Origin: Halobacillus halophilus
GTDB lineage: Bacteria > Bacillota > Bacilli > Bacillales > Halobacillaceae
DNA: 64,000 nucleotides
NCBI RefSeq assembly: GCF_020171985.1
Contig: NZ_JAIVAL010000001.1
Span: 496,001 to 560,000 of the forward strand
Reading direction: 5' to 3'
The translations under genes were made by a program, and so were the position numbers. Below the pieces are notes generated by a model. It ran no database searches. It saw nothing but the letters and a program-made list of their open reading frames with translations, and had not been told where the DNA came from. Positions within the stretch are counted from its first letter, which is position 1; each line of letters starts with the position of its first letter. Shown one piece after another: positions 25,969 to 35,119 of the stretch.

Positions 25969-26952
25969 TTAAAATTCAGCGAGATCCCGCATTGCTTTTT
26001 CTACTTTATCTGGGTTCATCATGAAAAACTTTTCCATTGTCGGTGCATAAGGCATGGACGGAACATCAGGACCCGCAAGACGCTGGACAGGTGCATCTAA
26101 ATCAAACAAGCAATTTTCACTTATGATCGCTGATACTTCCGATATAATTCCGCCCTCTTTGTTATCCTCTGTAACTAAAAGAACCTTTCCTGTTTTGGAA
26201 GCGGCTTCAATAATACCTTGCTGATCCAATGGATATACAGTTCTTAAATCAAGGATATGAGCATCAATTCCTTCTTCAGCTAACTTCTCAGCCGCTTGCA
26301 GCGCAAAGTGCACACATAGACCATAAGTAATTACCGTAATATCTGAACCTTCTCTTTTAACATCCGCTTTTCCAATAGGTAACGTATAGTCCTCTTCAGG
26401 TACTTCTCCTTTAATTAAACGGTAAGCTCGCTTGTGTTCAAAGAATAGGACAGGATCATTATCACGAATGGAAGCTTTCAACAACCCTTTCACATCGTAA
26501 GGAGTTGAAGGCATTACAATCTTTAACCCTGGCTGATTTGCGAAGACAGCTTCCACAGATTGAGAATGATAAAGAGCCCCGTGTACACCACCACCATAAG
26601 GAGCTCGGATCGTCATTGGCACACTCCAATCGTTATTCGAACGATAGCGCGTTTTAGCAGCTTCAGAAATGATCTGGTTCACTGCAGGCATGATGAAGTC
26701 AGCGAACTGCATTTCTGCTACCGGTCTCATCCCATACATAGCCGCACCGATTCCAACTCCTGCAATTGCAGATTCAGCGAGAGGTGTATCAAGAACGCGA
26801 TCTTCTCCAAACTCATCATAGAGCCCGTCTGTAGCGCGGAAGACCCCGCCTCGCTTACCGACGTCCTCTCCAAGCACGAATACTTTATCGTCCCGCTTCA
26901 TTTCTTCTCTTAAAGCCTGAGTTACTGCCTGAATATAAGATATAACTGCCAT
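25969..26952 (-). CDS. bkdAB: Branched-chain 2-oxoacid dehydrogenase E1 beta
   Basis: This 327-residue transketolase-like subunit pairs with BkdAA to form the thiamine-diphosphate E1 that decarboxylates branched-chain 2-keto acids. FVLGEDVGKRGGVFRAT near 25-41 contains the conserved Glu that activates TPP. DTPLAESAIAGVGIGAA near 55-71 and FEHKRAYRLIKGEVPE near 165 are typical, as is the C-terminal GPDVPSMPYAPTME. The gap to bkdB is 16 bases and to bkdAA 15 bases. Length is normal. Confidence 0.95.
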   Translation of the reverse strand: MAVISYIQAVTQALREEMKRDDKVFVLGEDVGKRGGVFRATDGLYDEFGEDRVLDTPLAESAIAGVGIGAAMYGMRPVAEMQFADFIMPAVNQIISEAAKTRYRSNNDWSVPMTIRAPYGGGVHGALYHSQSVEAVFANQPGLKIVMPSTPYDVKGLLKASIRDNDPVLFFEHKRAYRLIKGEVPEEDYTLPIGKADVKREGSDITVITYGLCVHFALQAAEKLAEEGIDAHILDLRTVYPLDQQGIIEAASKTGKVLLVTEDNKEGGIISEVSAIISENCLFDLDAPVQRLAGPDVPSMPYAPTMEKFFMMNPDKVEKAMRDLAEF

Positions 26953-26967
26953 TTTTATTCCCCCTCC

Positions 26968-27969
26968 TTACTCTTCATTCTCTTCATAGACGTACTTCAT
27001 TGCCGATTCCGCTTCAGCATATGAAGCATTTTCAGCGTAGTCAGTTGCATCATTGACAATTTGATTAATCTCTTCATTCATTTCGGTTTCTATCTCTTCT
27101 GTGAGTATGTTTTGTTCGCGTAGGTAATTCGCAAAAGTAACTATAGAATCTTTCTTTTTAGCTTCATCTACTTCTTCCCGTTCCCTGTATGTGCGATCAT
27201 CGTCATCACTTGAGTGAGGGGTCAAACGATAGGATACTGTTTCGATCAGGGTAGGGCCTTCGCCATTTCTGCCACGGTCTGCTGCCGCTTTAACTGCCTC
27301 ATAAACGGCAAGTGGGTCGTTCCCATCAACAGTATAACCCGGCATACCATATCCGATGGCACGATCAGAAACCTTTTCACACGCAAGCTGTTTCGAGACA
27401 GGTACAGAGATGGCATATTTATTATTTTCTACCATAAATATAACTGGAAGTTTATGAACGCCTGCAAAGTTCGCTCCTTCATGAAAATCCCCCTGATTGG
27501 AGGAACCTTCTCCGAAAGTCACAAGTGATACAAAATCTTTCTTTTCCATCTTTCCAGCCAGTGCTATCCCTACTGCATGAGGGACTTGAGTCGTTACTGG
27601 AGATGAACCTGTTACAATTCTGTTTTTCTTCTGTCCGAAGTGTCCGGGCATTTGACGTCCACCTGAATTCGGATCCTCCGCTTTAGCAAAACCAGAAAGC
27701 ATCAAATCCTGAGGTGTCATTCCAAAGGAAAGGACAACTCCCATGTCCCTATAGTAAGGCAAAGCATAGTCTTTAGTTCGGTCAAGAGCATAGGAAGCGC
27801 CTACTTGGGCAGCCTCCTGACCTTGACATGAAATAACAAATGGAATTTTACCTGCACGATTCAACAGCCACATTCTTTCGTCTATCTTTCTTGCCATAAG
27901 CATGGTTCGGAACAAATCTAAAACTTCTTCGTCACTAAGTCCTAATGATTTATGGCGGTTTTCAGCCAT
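26968..27969 (-). CDS. bkdAA: Branched-chain 2-oxoacid dehydrogenase E1 alpha
   Basis: This 333-residue E1 alpha carries the TPP-binding segment FGEGSSNQGDFHEGANFAGV near 149-168, the GHFGQKKN loop, and YRLTPHSSDDDDRTYR near 247, the phosphorylation-loop-like region that orders when TPP binds. ISCQGQEAAQVG near 48 is the usual alpha-subunit motif. Start ATG follows a strong gaggggga site. It works with BkdAB, BkdB and LpdV as one large cytoplasmic complex. Confidence 0.95.
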   Translation of the reverse strand: MAENRHKSLGLSDEEVLDLFRTMLMARKIDERMWLLNRAGKIPFVISCQGQEAAQVGASYALDRTKDYALPYYRDMGVVLSFGMTPQDLMLSGFAKAEDPNSGGRQMPGHFGQKKNRIVTGSSPVTTQVPHAVGIALAGKMEKKDFVSLVTFGEGSSNQGDFHEGANFAGVHKLPVIFMVENNKYAISVPVSKQLACEKVSDRAIGYGMPGYTVDGNDPLAVYEAVKAAADRGRNGEGPTLIETVSYRLTPHSSDDDDRTYREREEVDEAKKKDSIVTFANYLREQNILTEEIETEMNEEINQIVNDATDYAENASYAEAESAMKYVYEENEE

Positions 27970-27986
27970 ATTTCCCCCTCCTTTAT

Positions 27987-29408
27987 TTATCCGTGGATTT
28001 GATTACCATCTACAGCCATAGCTGCTTCTCCAATTGCTTCTGCAAGCGTTGGATGCGGGTGAATACTCTCTGCAATTTCCCATGGAGTTGCATCCAGTAC
28101 TTTCGCAAGACCTGCTTCAGAAATCATATCCGTTACATGCGGACCTACCATATGAACTCCTAAAAGATCATCCGTATCTTTATCAGCAATGATTTTTACG
28201 AAACCATCTGTTTCTCCAAAAACAAGAGCCTTACCAATAGCCTGAAATGGGAATTTCCCAGTTTTTATATTATAATTTTCATCTTTAGCCTGCTGCTCCG
28301 TCAAACCTACACTCGCTACTTCAGGATTTGAATAAATGCAAGTAGGCACATGATTATAGTTCATGGAGTGAGGGTTTTGGTTAGCCATATGTTCAACTGC
28401 TGTAATTCCTTCGTGAGAAGCAACATGAGCCAGTTGCATACCGCCAATTACATCGCCAATTGCATAAATATGACTTTCTTTTGTCTGGTAATAGGAATTG
28501 GTCTTAATCACACCATTTTCCACAACAATATCTGTATTTTCGAGACCAATATTCTTCACGTTGGCCGAACGTCCCACTGAGACAAGCATTCGGTCGGCTT
28601 CATAAGTCATGACTTCACCGTTTACTTCTGCCTGGATAGAAATACCTTTATCTTTAGTAAGTGTATCCGGCATTACTTTAGCACTTGTTACAATACTAAT
28701 TCCTTTTTTCTTCATTTGTTTCTGCATTTCCTTGACAACATCCTGATCTTCTGTCGGTAAGATCTGAGACATATACTCAAGTACAGTGACTTTGACTCCA
28801 AAATCAGAGAGCATGGATGCCCATTCAATGCCTATGACTCCCCCGCCTACAATTACAATAGAAGATGGTAATTCGTCCATATAGAGTGCTTCATCTGAAG
28901 TCATTACCTGAGTTCCGTCCACTTCAAGTCCTGGTAGAGACTTAGGACTGGAACCGGTTGCTATTAATACATTTTTAGGAATTAACATTTCGTTTTCTTC
29001 CCCGTTATTCATTTCCACAGATATTGTTCCCGCTGACGGAGAGAAAATGGAAGGGCCAAGAATTCTTCCAAATCCTTCAAAAATATCAATTTTGCCTTTC
29101 TTCATTAAACCTTGCACACCATTATGTAGGGTGTCTACAATTGATTGTTTACGCTCTTGAACCTTAGTGAAATTAAGTGTTGGCTCTTGAACGGTCACGC
29201 CAAAGTCTTCTGCTTCCTTTGTCTGACGGAAAACCTCCGCACTTCTGAGCAAGGCTTTCGATGGAATGCATCCGCGGTGAAGACATGTCCCTCCAAGTTC
29301 GCGTTTCTCAACAATTGCTACTTTAAGTCCAAGCTTCGAAGCGCGGATAGCTGCGACGTAACCACCTGTGCCGCCTCCGAGAACGACTAAATCATATTCT
29401 TCAGCCAT
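27987..29408 (-). CDS. lpdV: Dihydrolipoyl dehydrogenase E3 of the BCKDH complex
   Basis: This 473-residue FAD flavoprotein reoxidises dihydrolipoamide using NAD. The N-terminal VVLGGGTGGYVAAIRA binds FAD, GGTCLHRGCIPSKALL near 39-54 carries the redox disulfide (C-x4-C), and IVIVGGGVIGIEWA near 184-197 binds NAD. The C-terminal dimer interface has the His-Pro-His-Pro (SIHPHPTLAE) catalytic base region. Its place inside the bkd operon marks it as the dedicated BCKDH E3. Confidence 0.95.
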   Translation of the reverse strand: MAEEYDLVVLGGGTGGYVAAIRASKLGLKVAIVEKRELGGTCLHRGCIPSKALLRSAEVFRQTKEAEDFGVTVQEPTLNFTKVQERKQSIVDTLHNGVQGLMKKGKIDIFEGFGRILGPSIFSPSAGTISVEMNNGEENEMLIPKNVLIATGSSPKSLPGLEVDGTQVMTSDEALYMDELPSSIVIVGGGVIGIEWASMLSDFGVKVTVLEYMSQILPTEDQDVVKEMQKQMKKKGISIVTSAKVMPDTLTKDKGISIQAEVNGEVMTYEADRMLVSVGRSANVKNIGLENTDIVVENGVIKTNSYYQTKESHIYAIGDVIGGMQLAHVASHEGITAVEHMANQNPHSMNYNHVPTCIYSNPEVASVGLTEQQAKDENYNIKTGKFPFQAIGKALVFGETDGFVKIIADKDTDDLLGVHMVGPHVTDMISEAGLAKVLDATPWEIAESIHPHPTLAEAIGEAAMAVDGNQIHG

Positions 29409-29422
29409 GTGGACTCTCCTTC

Positions 29423-30508
29423 CTATTCTATAAAATTAGGATACTGCTTTGGAACTTCTTCATGATTCAGTATTCGTAAAGTGCCTTCGTTTAAAGCCTC
29501 TAGTTCATTCTCACCTGGATAGACAAGTACATCAGCAATCCAGTGGATTCGCTTTGATATTTCACTCACGAATGTTTTACCATAGGCAAGCCCTCCGGTT
29601 AGCGCTATTGCATCTACTTTCCCTTCAAGAGCTGCGCTCATGCTGCCTATTTCTTTAGCGATCTGATAAGCCATGGCTTCATAAACTAGTTTCGCTTTAC
29701 GATCACCGTGCTGGACCATCTTTTCTACTTCTCTAGCATCGTTTGTATCTAAATAGGCCATTAACCCACCTTGTCCTACCAACTTTTTCATGACTTCATC
29801 TCTGTAGTATTGCCCTGAAAAACAAAGAGATACAAGATCCCCTGCGGGGACCGTTCCAGCCCTCTCCGGCGAAAATGGTCCATCCCCGTGAAGACCATTA
29901 TTAACGTCAACAACGCGGCCGTTGGCATGAGCTCCCACAGTAATGCCACCCCCCATATGGGTGACAATTAAGCGGGTGTCTTTATAAGACTTCTCTAAAT
30001 CTTTTGCAGCGCGCCGTGCTACTGCTTTCTGGTTTAAAGCATGAAAAATACTTTTACGAGGGATTTCAGGAACCCCGGAGACTCTGGCTATATCCTGAAG
30101 CTCATCCACGACAACAGGATCAACAATATAAGCTCCAATATTTAACCCCTTTGCTATTTCATTAGCTATAATTCCGCCCAAATTGGAAGCATGTTCACCA
30201 TTGTAGCCGTTTTTCAAATCCTCAAGCATAGCTTCATTGACCTCGTATGTGCCTCCTTCAATAGGCCGAAGCAAACCGCCTCTTCCACAAACAGCACTCA
30301 ACTTACTGATATTAATTCCCTCTTGATCAAGTTCATTGAGAATGACCTGCTTCCTGAATTCATACTGGTCAATAATTTTATTAAATTGAAAGATTTCTTC
30401 AGGCTGGTGCCTGATTGTTTTTTCAAAAATAGCCTCTTCACCGTCAAAGACGCCAATCTTAGTTGATGTAGAGCCAGGATTAATTACTAGTATGCGATGA
30501 TTTTGCAA
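29423..30508 (-). CDS. buk: Butyrate kinase
   Basis: This 361-residue acetokinase-fold enzyme converts branched or straight butyryl-phosphates plus ADP to the acid plus [18 protein letters not shown] near 5-19 is the phosphate-1 motif, [12 protein letters not shown] near 189 and [10 protein letters not shown] near 295 are family marks. The start is TTG 8 bases after ggaggt. Within this operon it would work with Ptb to gain ATP from isobutyryl/isovaleryl-CoA or to supply branched acyl-CoA primers from free acids. Confidence 0.94.
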   Translation of the reverse strand: MQNHRILVINPGSTSTKIGVFDGEEAIFEKTIRHQPEEIFQFNKIIDQYEFRKQVILNELDQEGINISKLSAVCGRGGLLRPIEGGTYEVNEAMLEDLKNGYNGEHASNLGGIIANEIAKGLNIGAYIVDPVVVDELQDIARVSGVPEIPRKSIFHALNQKAVARRAAKDLEKSYKDTRLIVTHMGGGITVGAHANGRVVDVNNGLHGDGPFSPERAGTVPAGDLVSLCFSGQYYRDEVMKKLVGQGGLMAYLDTNDAREVEKMVQHGDRKAKLVYEAMAYQIAKEIGSMSAALEGKVDAIALTGGLAYGKTFVSEISKRIHWIADVLVYPGENELEALNEGTLRILNHEEVPKQYPNFIE

Positions 30509-30532
30509 TGTCTTCGACCTCCATACACGTAC

Positions 30533-31627
30533 TTATTTCCTACTTAGAATGTGGTGGCCGTTTTGAAGAAACTGGCTCCGAGAGCGACGCAGACGTTCAA
30601 TACGTTCCTCTGCCATGCGGTCGGCTGCTTTATAAGTAGGTATGTTGTCACGACGGGAGATTTCAAATACACGGGAGACGTTGTCATAAATTGTTTCTAC
30701 TCGCTTCATAGCTCGCTCTTTATTGTAACCATGGAGTTCATCAGCTACGTTAATCACTCCGCCTGCATTAATAACATAATCCGGAGTGTACACGACGCCT
30801 TTCTCATGGAGAAGGTCACCATGGGAGGTATCTTTTAACTGGTTATTAGCTGCTCCTGCAATGACTTTCGCTTTTAACTGAGGAATGGTTTCGTCATTAA
30901 TGGTTGCACCTAAAGCACAAGGAGCATATATATCACAGTCAACGCTATATATGTCTTCAGTCTCCACTGCTTCAGCCCCGAATTCATCTACAGCACGCTG
31001 AACAGCCTCCTTATTAATATCGGTGACAATCAAATGTGCTCCTTCTTCATGCAAATGACGGCAAAGGGTGAAAGCTACGTTCCCTACTCCTTGTACAGCT
31101 ACCGTTTTTCCTTCTAGAGAATCACTGCCAAAACCTTCTTTTGCGGCTGCTTTCATACCTCTGTAAACACCATAAGCTGTTACTGGGGAAGGGTTTCCTG
31201 AGGAGCCAAATGCTGGAGATATACCTGTTACGTAATCAGTCTCTTCATGAATTAAATCCATATCCTGAACAGTTGTCCCTACGTCTTCAGCCGTAATGTA
31301 TCGTCCATTCAACCCTTGAATAAAGCGGCCGAATGCCCGGAACATTTCTTCATTCTTTTCTGTCTTGGGATCTCCTATAATTACCGTTTTTCCTCCTCCA
31401 AGGTTCAATCCAGCAGCGGCATTCTTATAAGTCATCCCTTTAGCTAAGCGGAGAGCATCCTCAATTGCATCTTCTTCAGAAGCGTAGGTCCACATGCGTG
31501 TTCCGCCGAGTGCCGGTCCTAAAGTAGTATCGTGGATCGCGATAATAGCTTTCAAACCAGATTGTTCATCCTGACAGAATAATAGTTGTTCGTAATCGTA
31601 CTCTTTCATGTATTTAAAAATTTGCAT
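30533..31627 (-). CDS. bcd: Leucine/branched-chain amino-acid dehydrogenase
   Basis: This 364-residue NAD-dependent dehydrogenase deaminates Leu, Val and Ile to their 2-keto acids, feeding the BCKDH complex. [10 protein letters not shown] near 38-47, [19 protein letters not shown] near 64-82 (catalytic Lys region), and the nucleotide fold [11 protein letters not shown] near 176-186 are visible. ATG at 31627 lies 8 bases after aggagg; an in-frame TTG two codons earlier is inside the spacing region and less likely. Seven-base-scale gaps link it to ptb and buk. Confidence 0.94.
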   Translation of the reverse strand: MQIFKYMKEYDYEQLLFCQDEQSGLKAIIAIHDTTLGPALGGTRMWTYASEEDAIEDALRLAKGMTYKNAAAGLNLGGGKTVIIGDPKTEKNEEMFRAFGRFIQGLNGRYITAEDVGTTVQDMDLIHEETDYVTGISPAFGSSGNPSPVTAYGVYRGMKAAAKEGFGSDSLEGKTVAVQGVGNVAFTLCRHLHEEGAHLIVTDINKEAVQRAVDEFGAEAVETEDIYSVDCDIYAPCALGATINDETIPQLKAKVIAGAANNQLKDTSHGDLLHEKGVVYTPDYVINAGGVINVADELHGYNKERAMKRVETIYDNVSRVFEISRRDNIPTYKAADRMAEERIERLRRSRSQFLQNGHHILSRK

Positions 31628-31639
31628 TTTCAATTCCTC

Positions 31640-32542
31640 CTATTGTTTGCTGGACTGTAATGCCAGTGCTAGTGAATAAACCTTACTTTCTGCTGAATCA
31701 GCTCTTGAAGTCAATACTATAGGTGCTTTGGCTCCACTTATTACAGCAGCGACTTTAGCACCAGCGAAATACATAAACGACTTGTATAAGGCGTTAGCCA
31801 CTTCAATAGTAGGCACCATTAGTATATCCGCTTGTCCTGCCACTTCTGACTGCACCCCTTTATGTTCAGCCGCTCGTTTATCAACCGCATTATCAAAAGC
31901 AAGCGGTCCATCCACAAGACAACCACTAATCTGTCCCCGCCGGTTCATTTGTGTTAATATTGCAGCTTCCTCAGTAGCCGGCATAGCTGGATTAACTACT
32001 TCTACAGCAGCAAGCACAGCAACCTTTGGTACGTTCCATCCTGCTAAGCTCGCTACTTCAACAGCATTATTTATGATTTGTACCTTCTCTTCCAGGGTCG
32101 GGGCAATGTTCATAGCTGCATCAGTTAAAAATATTAATTTGTCCTGCCCTGGTACTTCGAAGAGGGCAACATGGGATAAGACCCCGCCAGCTCTAAGACC
32201 ATACTGTTTATCTAATACGGCTTTAAGTAATGTTTTAGTATCTACATTCCCTTTCATTACAACATGAGCTTCCTGATTATGAACGGCCTTTACGGCTTCA
32301 TGCGCAGCCTTTTCACGACTGCAATCCAGAAGGGTTATCCCATCATCTTCCAAGTTTATGTTCAGCTTGTTTGCAAGCTCTGTTATAGCTAGTTTATCTC
32401 CTGTAAGAAGAAACCTGCCAATTCCCAGTTCTCGTGTTTTTTTAACCGCCCTTAAGACTTCTTCATCTTCAGCTTGTGCTACTGCAACGGTTTTCAATTC
32501 TGCACGATTAACCTGGGCCACCATTTGATCTAAGGTTCTCAT
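31640..32542 (-). CDS. ptb: Phosphate butyryltransferase
   Basis: This 300-residue enzyme exchanges CoA for phosphate on (iso)butyryl-CoA. It belongs to the phosphate acetyl/butyryltransferase family: VMKGNVDTKTLLKAVL near 95-110, FLTDAAMNIAPTLEEK near 137-152 and the C-terminal VISGAKAPIVLTSRADSAESK near 268-288 are typical. It is the first gene after the sigma-54-type promoter, with aagaggtgaaaga before the ATG. Seven genes in one direction follow, ending with bkdB. Confidence 0.94.
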   Translation of the reverse strand: MRTLDQMVAQVNRAELKTVAVAQAEDEEVLRAVKKTRELGIGRFLLTGDKLAITELANKLNINLEDDGITLLDCSREKAAHEAVKAVHNQEAHVVMKGNVDTKTLLKAVLDKQYGLRAGGVLSHVALFEVPGQDKLIFLTDAAMNIAPTLEEKVQIINNAVEVASLAGWNVPKVAVLAAVEVVNPAMPATEEAAILTQMNRRGQISGCLVDGPLAFDNAVDKRAAEHKGVQSEVAGQADILMVPTIEVANALYKSFMYFAGAKVAAVISGAKAPIVLTSRADSAESKVYSLALALQSSKQ

Positions 32543-32569
32543 TCTTTCACCTCTTCTTAATATAAATAA

Positions 32570-32586
32570 TGCAAGATTCGTGCCAA
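32570..32586 (-). promoter_or_regulatory. Sigma-54 (SigL) promoter of the bkd operon
   Basis: On the minus strand TTGGCACGAATCTTGCA matches the -24/-12 consensus TGGCAC-N5-TTGC perfectly. It lies about 28 bases upstream of the ptb start, leaving room for a leader. The adjacent gene encodes the sigma-54 activator BkdR, as in B. subtilis. Confidence 0.9.
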
Positions 32587-32628
32587 CTCAATGCACCCCA
32601 CATCTTCCTGTTTCGAAAATCACATCCA

Positions 32629-32642
32629 TGCAAGTTATTGCA
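32629..32642 (-). promoter_or_regulatory. Candidate BkdR upstream activating dyad
   Basis: TGCAA-GTTA-TTGCA is a perfect 5-bp inverted repeat 43 bases upstream of the -24 element and 9 bases after the bkdR coding end. Fis-type activators such as BkdR bind dyads, so it is a reasonable enhancer candidate. It is closer to the promoter than usual enhancers. Confidence 0.45.
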
Positions 32643-32650
32643 TAGAATGA

Positions 32651-34726
32651 TTATTTTTGCATGCTATGTTTATCTAAACCGTATTTATCCAATTTATAAT
32701 AGAAGTTTCGAATGGAAATGCCAAGGGCTTTAGCAGTTTGCGTCTTATTGAAATTATGGGCCCGGAAAGCATCGGCTAATAGTCTTTTTTCATATTCATC
32801 TACAGCTTGTTGCAGTGTCTCTCCAAGCCACTGATGACCTGGAATATTCGGACGGGTTGCTGTTAAGGTTTCTTTTGTTAGGTTTGGGATATGTTCAGGG
32901 AGTATTACGTCCTCTAAATGATCCATATATATCATGGCACGTCCAATGATATTTTCGAGCTCTCTTACATTTCCGGGCCAATGATACTCTATTAATTTTT
33001 GGAAAGCCTGCTTGTCTATAGAAGTTACATGCCTGCCATAATCTTCATTCAGTTTTTGAATCAGGTGCTCAGCCAAGAGTTTTAAATCTTCTATCCTCTC
33101 TCTTAAAGGTGGGATATAAATCGGAAGACGGTTTAAGCGATAGTAAAGATCTTCTCGAAAAGATTTATTCATAATCGCTTTTTCCAAATTCATATTCGTA
33201 GCAGCAATTACTCGGACATCTATGTGTACTGGTTTAGTGCCTCCTACTCTTAGAATTTCTTTCTCTTGTAAAACCCTAAGCAGCTTCGCCTGCATGGGCA
33301 AGGTTAATTCTCCAATTTCATCTAAAAAGATGCTGCCAGAGTTGGCTTCTTCAAAAAGCCCTTTCTTACCCCCGCGCTTAGCACCGGAAAAAGCTCCATC
33401 TTCATAACCAAACAGTTCACTCTCTAATAAGCTTTCAGCTATAGAAGCGCAATTCACTCGAATAAACTTATTATGGCGCCGCTCACTCTCATTATGAATG
33501 GCATGAGCAAAAAGTTCTTTACCAGTCCCAGATTCCCCTCTCAGCAATACGGTTGCTGGAGTTCTCGCTCCTACTTTTGCTTGTTCCAGTGCAAGCGTCA
33601 TTTCTGAAGAATTACCAATAATGTCATCAAAAGTATACTTTGCTTCAAGACTCCTAATAATCTGGCGTGCTCTTCTGAGTTCACTGGTTAAGGACTGTAT
33701 TTCTGTCACATCATGCAACACGCCGACACTGCCTTTTAATTTTCCATCTACAATGACCGGGGCTACATTTACTAATACATCCTTTTTATGAGGACCAACC
33801 TTCATCCTCACCCCCCGAACTGGACGCCGGGTTTTCAGGACTTTCATATGCATACTTTCCCCTTCATATATGTCCACTGTGGCTGGCTTACCCACAATTT
33901 CATCCTCTGATAACCCTGTAATTCTAGAGTAAGCAGGATTAACCATTAAACCGCTTCCATTTTCATCCACAACCGAAATTGCTTCATCGGAAGATTGTAT
34001 AATAGCTTCAAGCATCGTTTTTACTTCTTTTAAATCGGTAATTTCTTCTGCCAGATCTACTACTTCTGTGATGTCCTGAAAAACGGCATACGCCCCTATA
34101 ACTTTCCCGCGAGCGCCGATCATTGGAATCCTTGTCGTAATAACTTTTTTTCCATTTTCGAGGATTAGTTTCTGGTTCACTTCTTTTTCCCTGGATTTTA
34201 AGAGCTGGGGAAGTCTTGAAGCCGGAATCACTCGCTGGATGGAGTTTCCGATAATGGAGTTTTTATCCATACCTAAAATTTCTTCCGCACTTCGATTTAC
34301 AAAAGTGACGTTGGCATCAGGCGCAATTACGATCATACCATCGTGAATGCTATTTAATATTAGATGCTGGTTCTCCGTCTGGCGTTTCAATTCCTGGACG
34401 AGGGCTTCTTTTTCTTCGAGAAGCTCTGACGTAATATAAGCTACGGATCCTGGAATAACGACTGTTTTCTGATTTCTACGGGCTCTGATCTCTTCAAAAA
34501 CCGCGTCATCTCCTGTAGCTTCAATAACTATATCGATATCTTTATGTATAAAATCCTGCCAGTGAGCACCTGTTGGTATATGAATGGTCTCTGCTAACCT
34601 AAGACCGCCAGCATCTTTGTTAATATCTGTCACCGCTACAATTTTCATTCGATCTGTTTCATTCAGCAGTTTTAACAGGGCTGTTCCACCTTTGCCTGCT
34701 CCGACAATCAATACACGTTTCATCAT
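32651..34726 (-). CDS. bkdR: Sigma-54-dependent activator of the bkd operon
   Basis: This 691-residue regulator has four parts: a Rossmann-like N-terminus ([18 protein letters not shown]), two PAS domains (about 125-235 and 245-350), a central AAA+ domain with Walker A GESGTGKE near 405, [10 protein letters not shown] (the sigma-54 contact loop, here Ser in place of the usual Thr of GAFTGA), FLDEIGEL Walker B, and a C-terminal Fis-type helix-turn-helix [16 protein letters not shown]. Length equals B. subtilis BkdR. The frame runs upstream to 34753, but agggtgtgata fits the ATG at 34726. It senses branched-chain amino or keto acids and activates the promoter at 32570-32586. Confidence 0.93.
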   Translation of the reverse strand: MMKRVLIVGAGKGGTALLKLLNETDRMKIVAVTDINKDAGGLRLAETIHIPTGAHWQDFIHKDIDIVIEATGDDAVFEEIRARRNQKTVVIPGSVAYITSELLEEKEALVQELKRQTENQHLILNSIHDGMIVIAPDANVTFVNRSAEEILGMDKNSIIGNSIQRVIPASRLPQLLKSREKEVNQKLILENGKKVITTRIPMIGARGKVIGAYAVFQDITEVVDLAEEITDLKEVKTMLEAIIQSSDEAISVVDENGSGLMVNPAYSRITGLSEDEIVGKPATVDIYEGESMHMKVLKTRRPVRGVRMKVGPHKKDVLVNVAPVIVDGKLKGSVGVLHDVTEIQSLTSELRRARQIIRSLEAKYTFDDIIGNSSEMTLALEQAKVGARTPATVLLRGESGTGKELFAHAIHNESERRHNKFIRVNCASIAESLLESELFGYEDGAFSGAKRGGKKGLFEEANSGSIFLDEIGELTLPMQAKLLRVLQEKEILRVGGTKPVHIDVRVIAATNMNLEKAIMNKSFREDLYYRLNRLPIYIPPLRERIEDLKLLAEHLIQKLNEDYGRHVTSIDKQAFQKLIEYHWPGNVRELENIIGRAMIYMDHLEDVILPEHIPNLTKETLTATRPNIPGHQWLGETLQQAVDEYEKRLLADAFRAHNFNKTQTAKALGISIRNFYYKLDKYGLDKHSMQK

Positions 34727-34859
34727 TATCACACCCTGCAATAATTTGCGCATCTTTATCCTACCCTATTATGCACTTTTTAGCAAGCGGGATTGTATTC
34801 CCACATCATTCTCCATTTGATATACTAGATAATGATTGTTAGAAAAGGAGATACTAATT

Positions 34860-35105
34860 ATGCGCATAATTGCTTTATTGTTATTAGCTACTCCCGGAAT
34901 CATTGCGGTTTATGGCATAAAATTAATGCGGGATGCATTATTTGGTGAATTTCACCCTATATTTTTTCACATAGCTTTACAAGGAGCTGCCGGCTTGCTT
35001 TTTTTCTTGGGAGGACTTGCCTTTATTGGTGGATTTATTCTTCATCGTGATAGAAAAAGAAACCTCACTAAAGGTCGCTTTGACCAAAATCGTAGTTCGA
35101 AATGA
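34860..35105 (+). CDS. yqzF: YqzF, DUF2627 membrane protein
   Basis: This 81-residue protein has two hydrophobic helices (residues 3-20 and 41-66), a short loop LMRDALFGEFHP, and a basic tail (HRDRKRNLTKGRF). This is the DUF2627/YqzF pattern. The ATG at 34860 lies after aaaggagatactaatt; an in-frame TTG upstream is not used. B. subtilis yqzF also lies next to the bkd/yqi genes. Function is unknown. The next gene begins 14 bases after its stop, so the three plus-strand genes form an operon. Confidence 0.85.
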   Translation: MRIIALLLLATPGIIAVYGIKLMRDALFGEFHPIFFHIALQGAAGLLFFLGGLAFIGGFILHRDRKRNLTKGRFDQNRSSK

Positions 35106-35119
35106 AGGAGTTTTGCTCT

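Noticed and set aside
31728-32267. A 179-codon plus-strand frame antisense to ptb
   Set aside because: It mirrors the codon structure of ptb, has no ribosome site and resembles no family.
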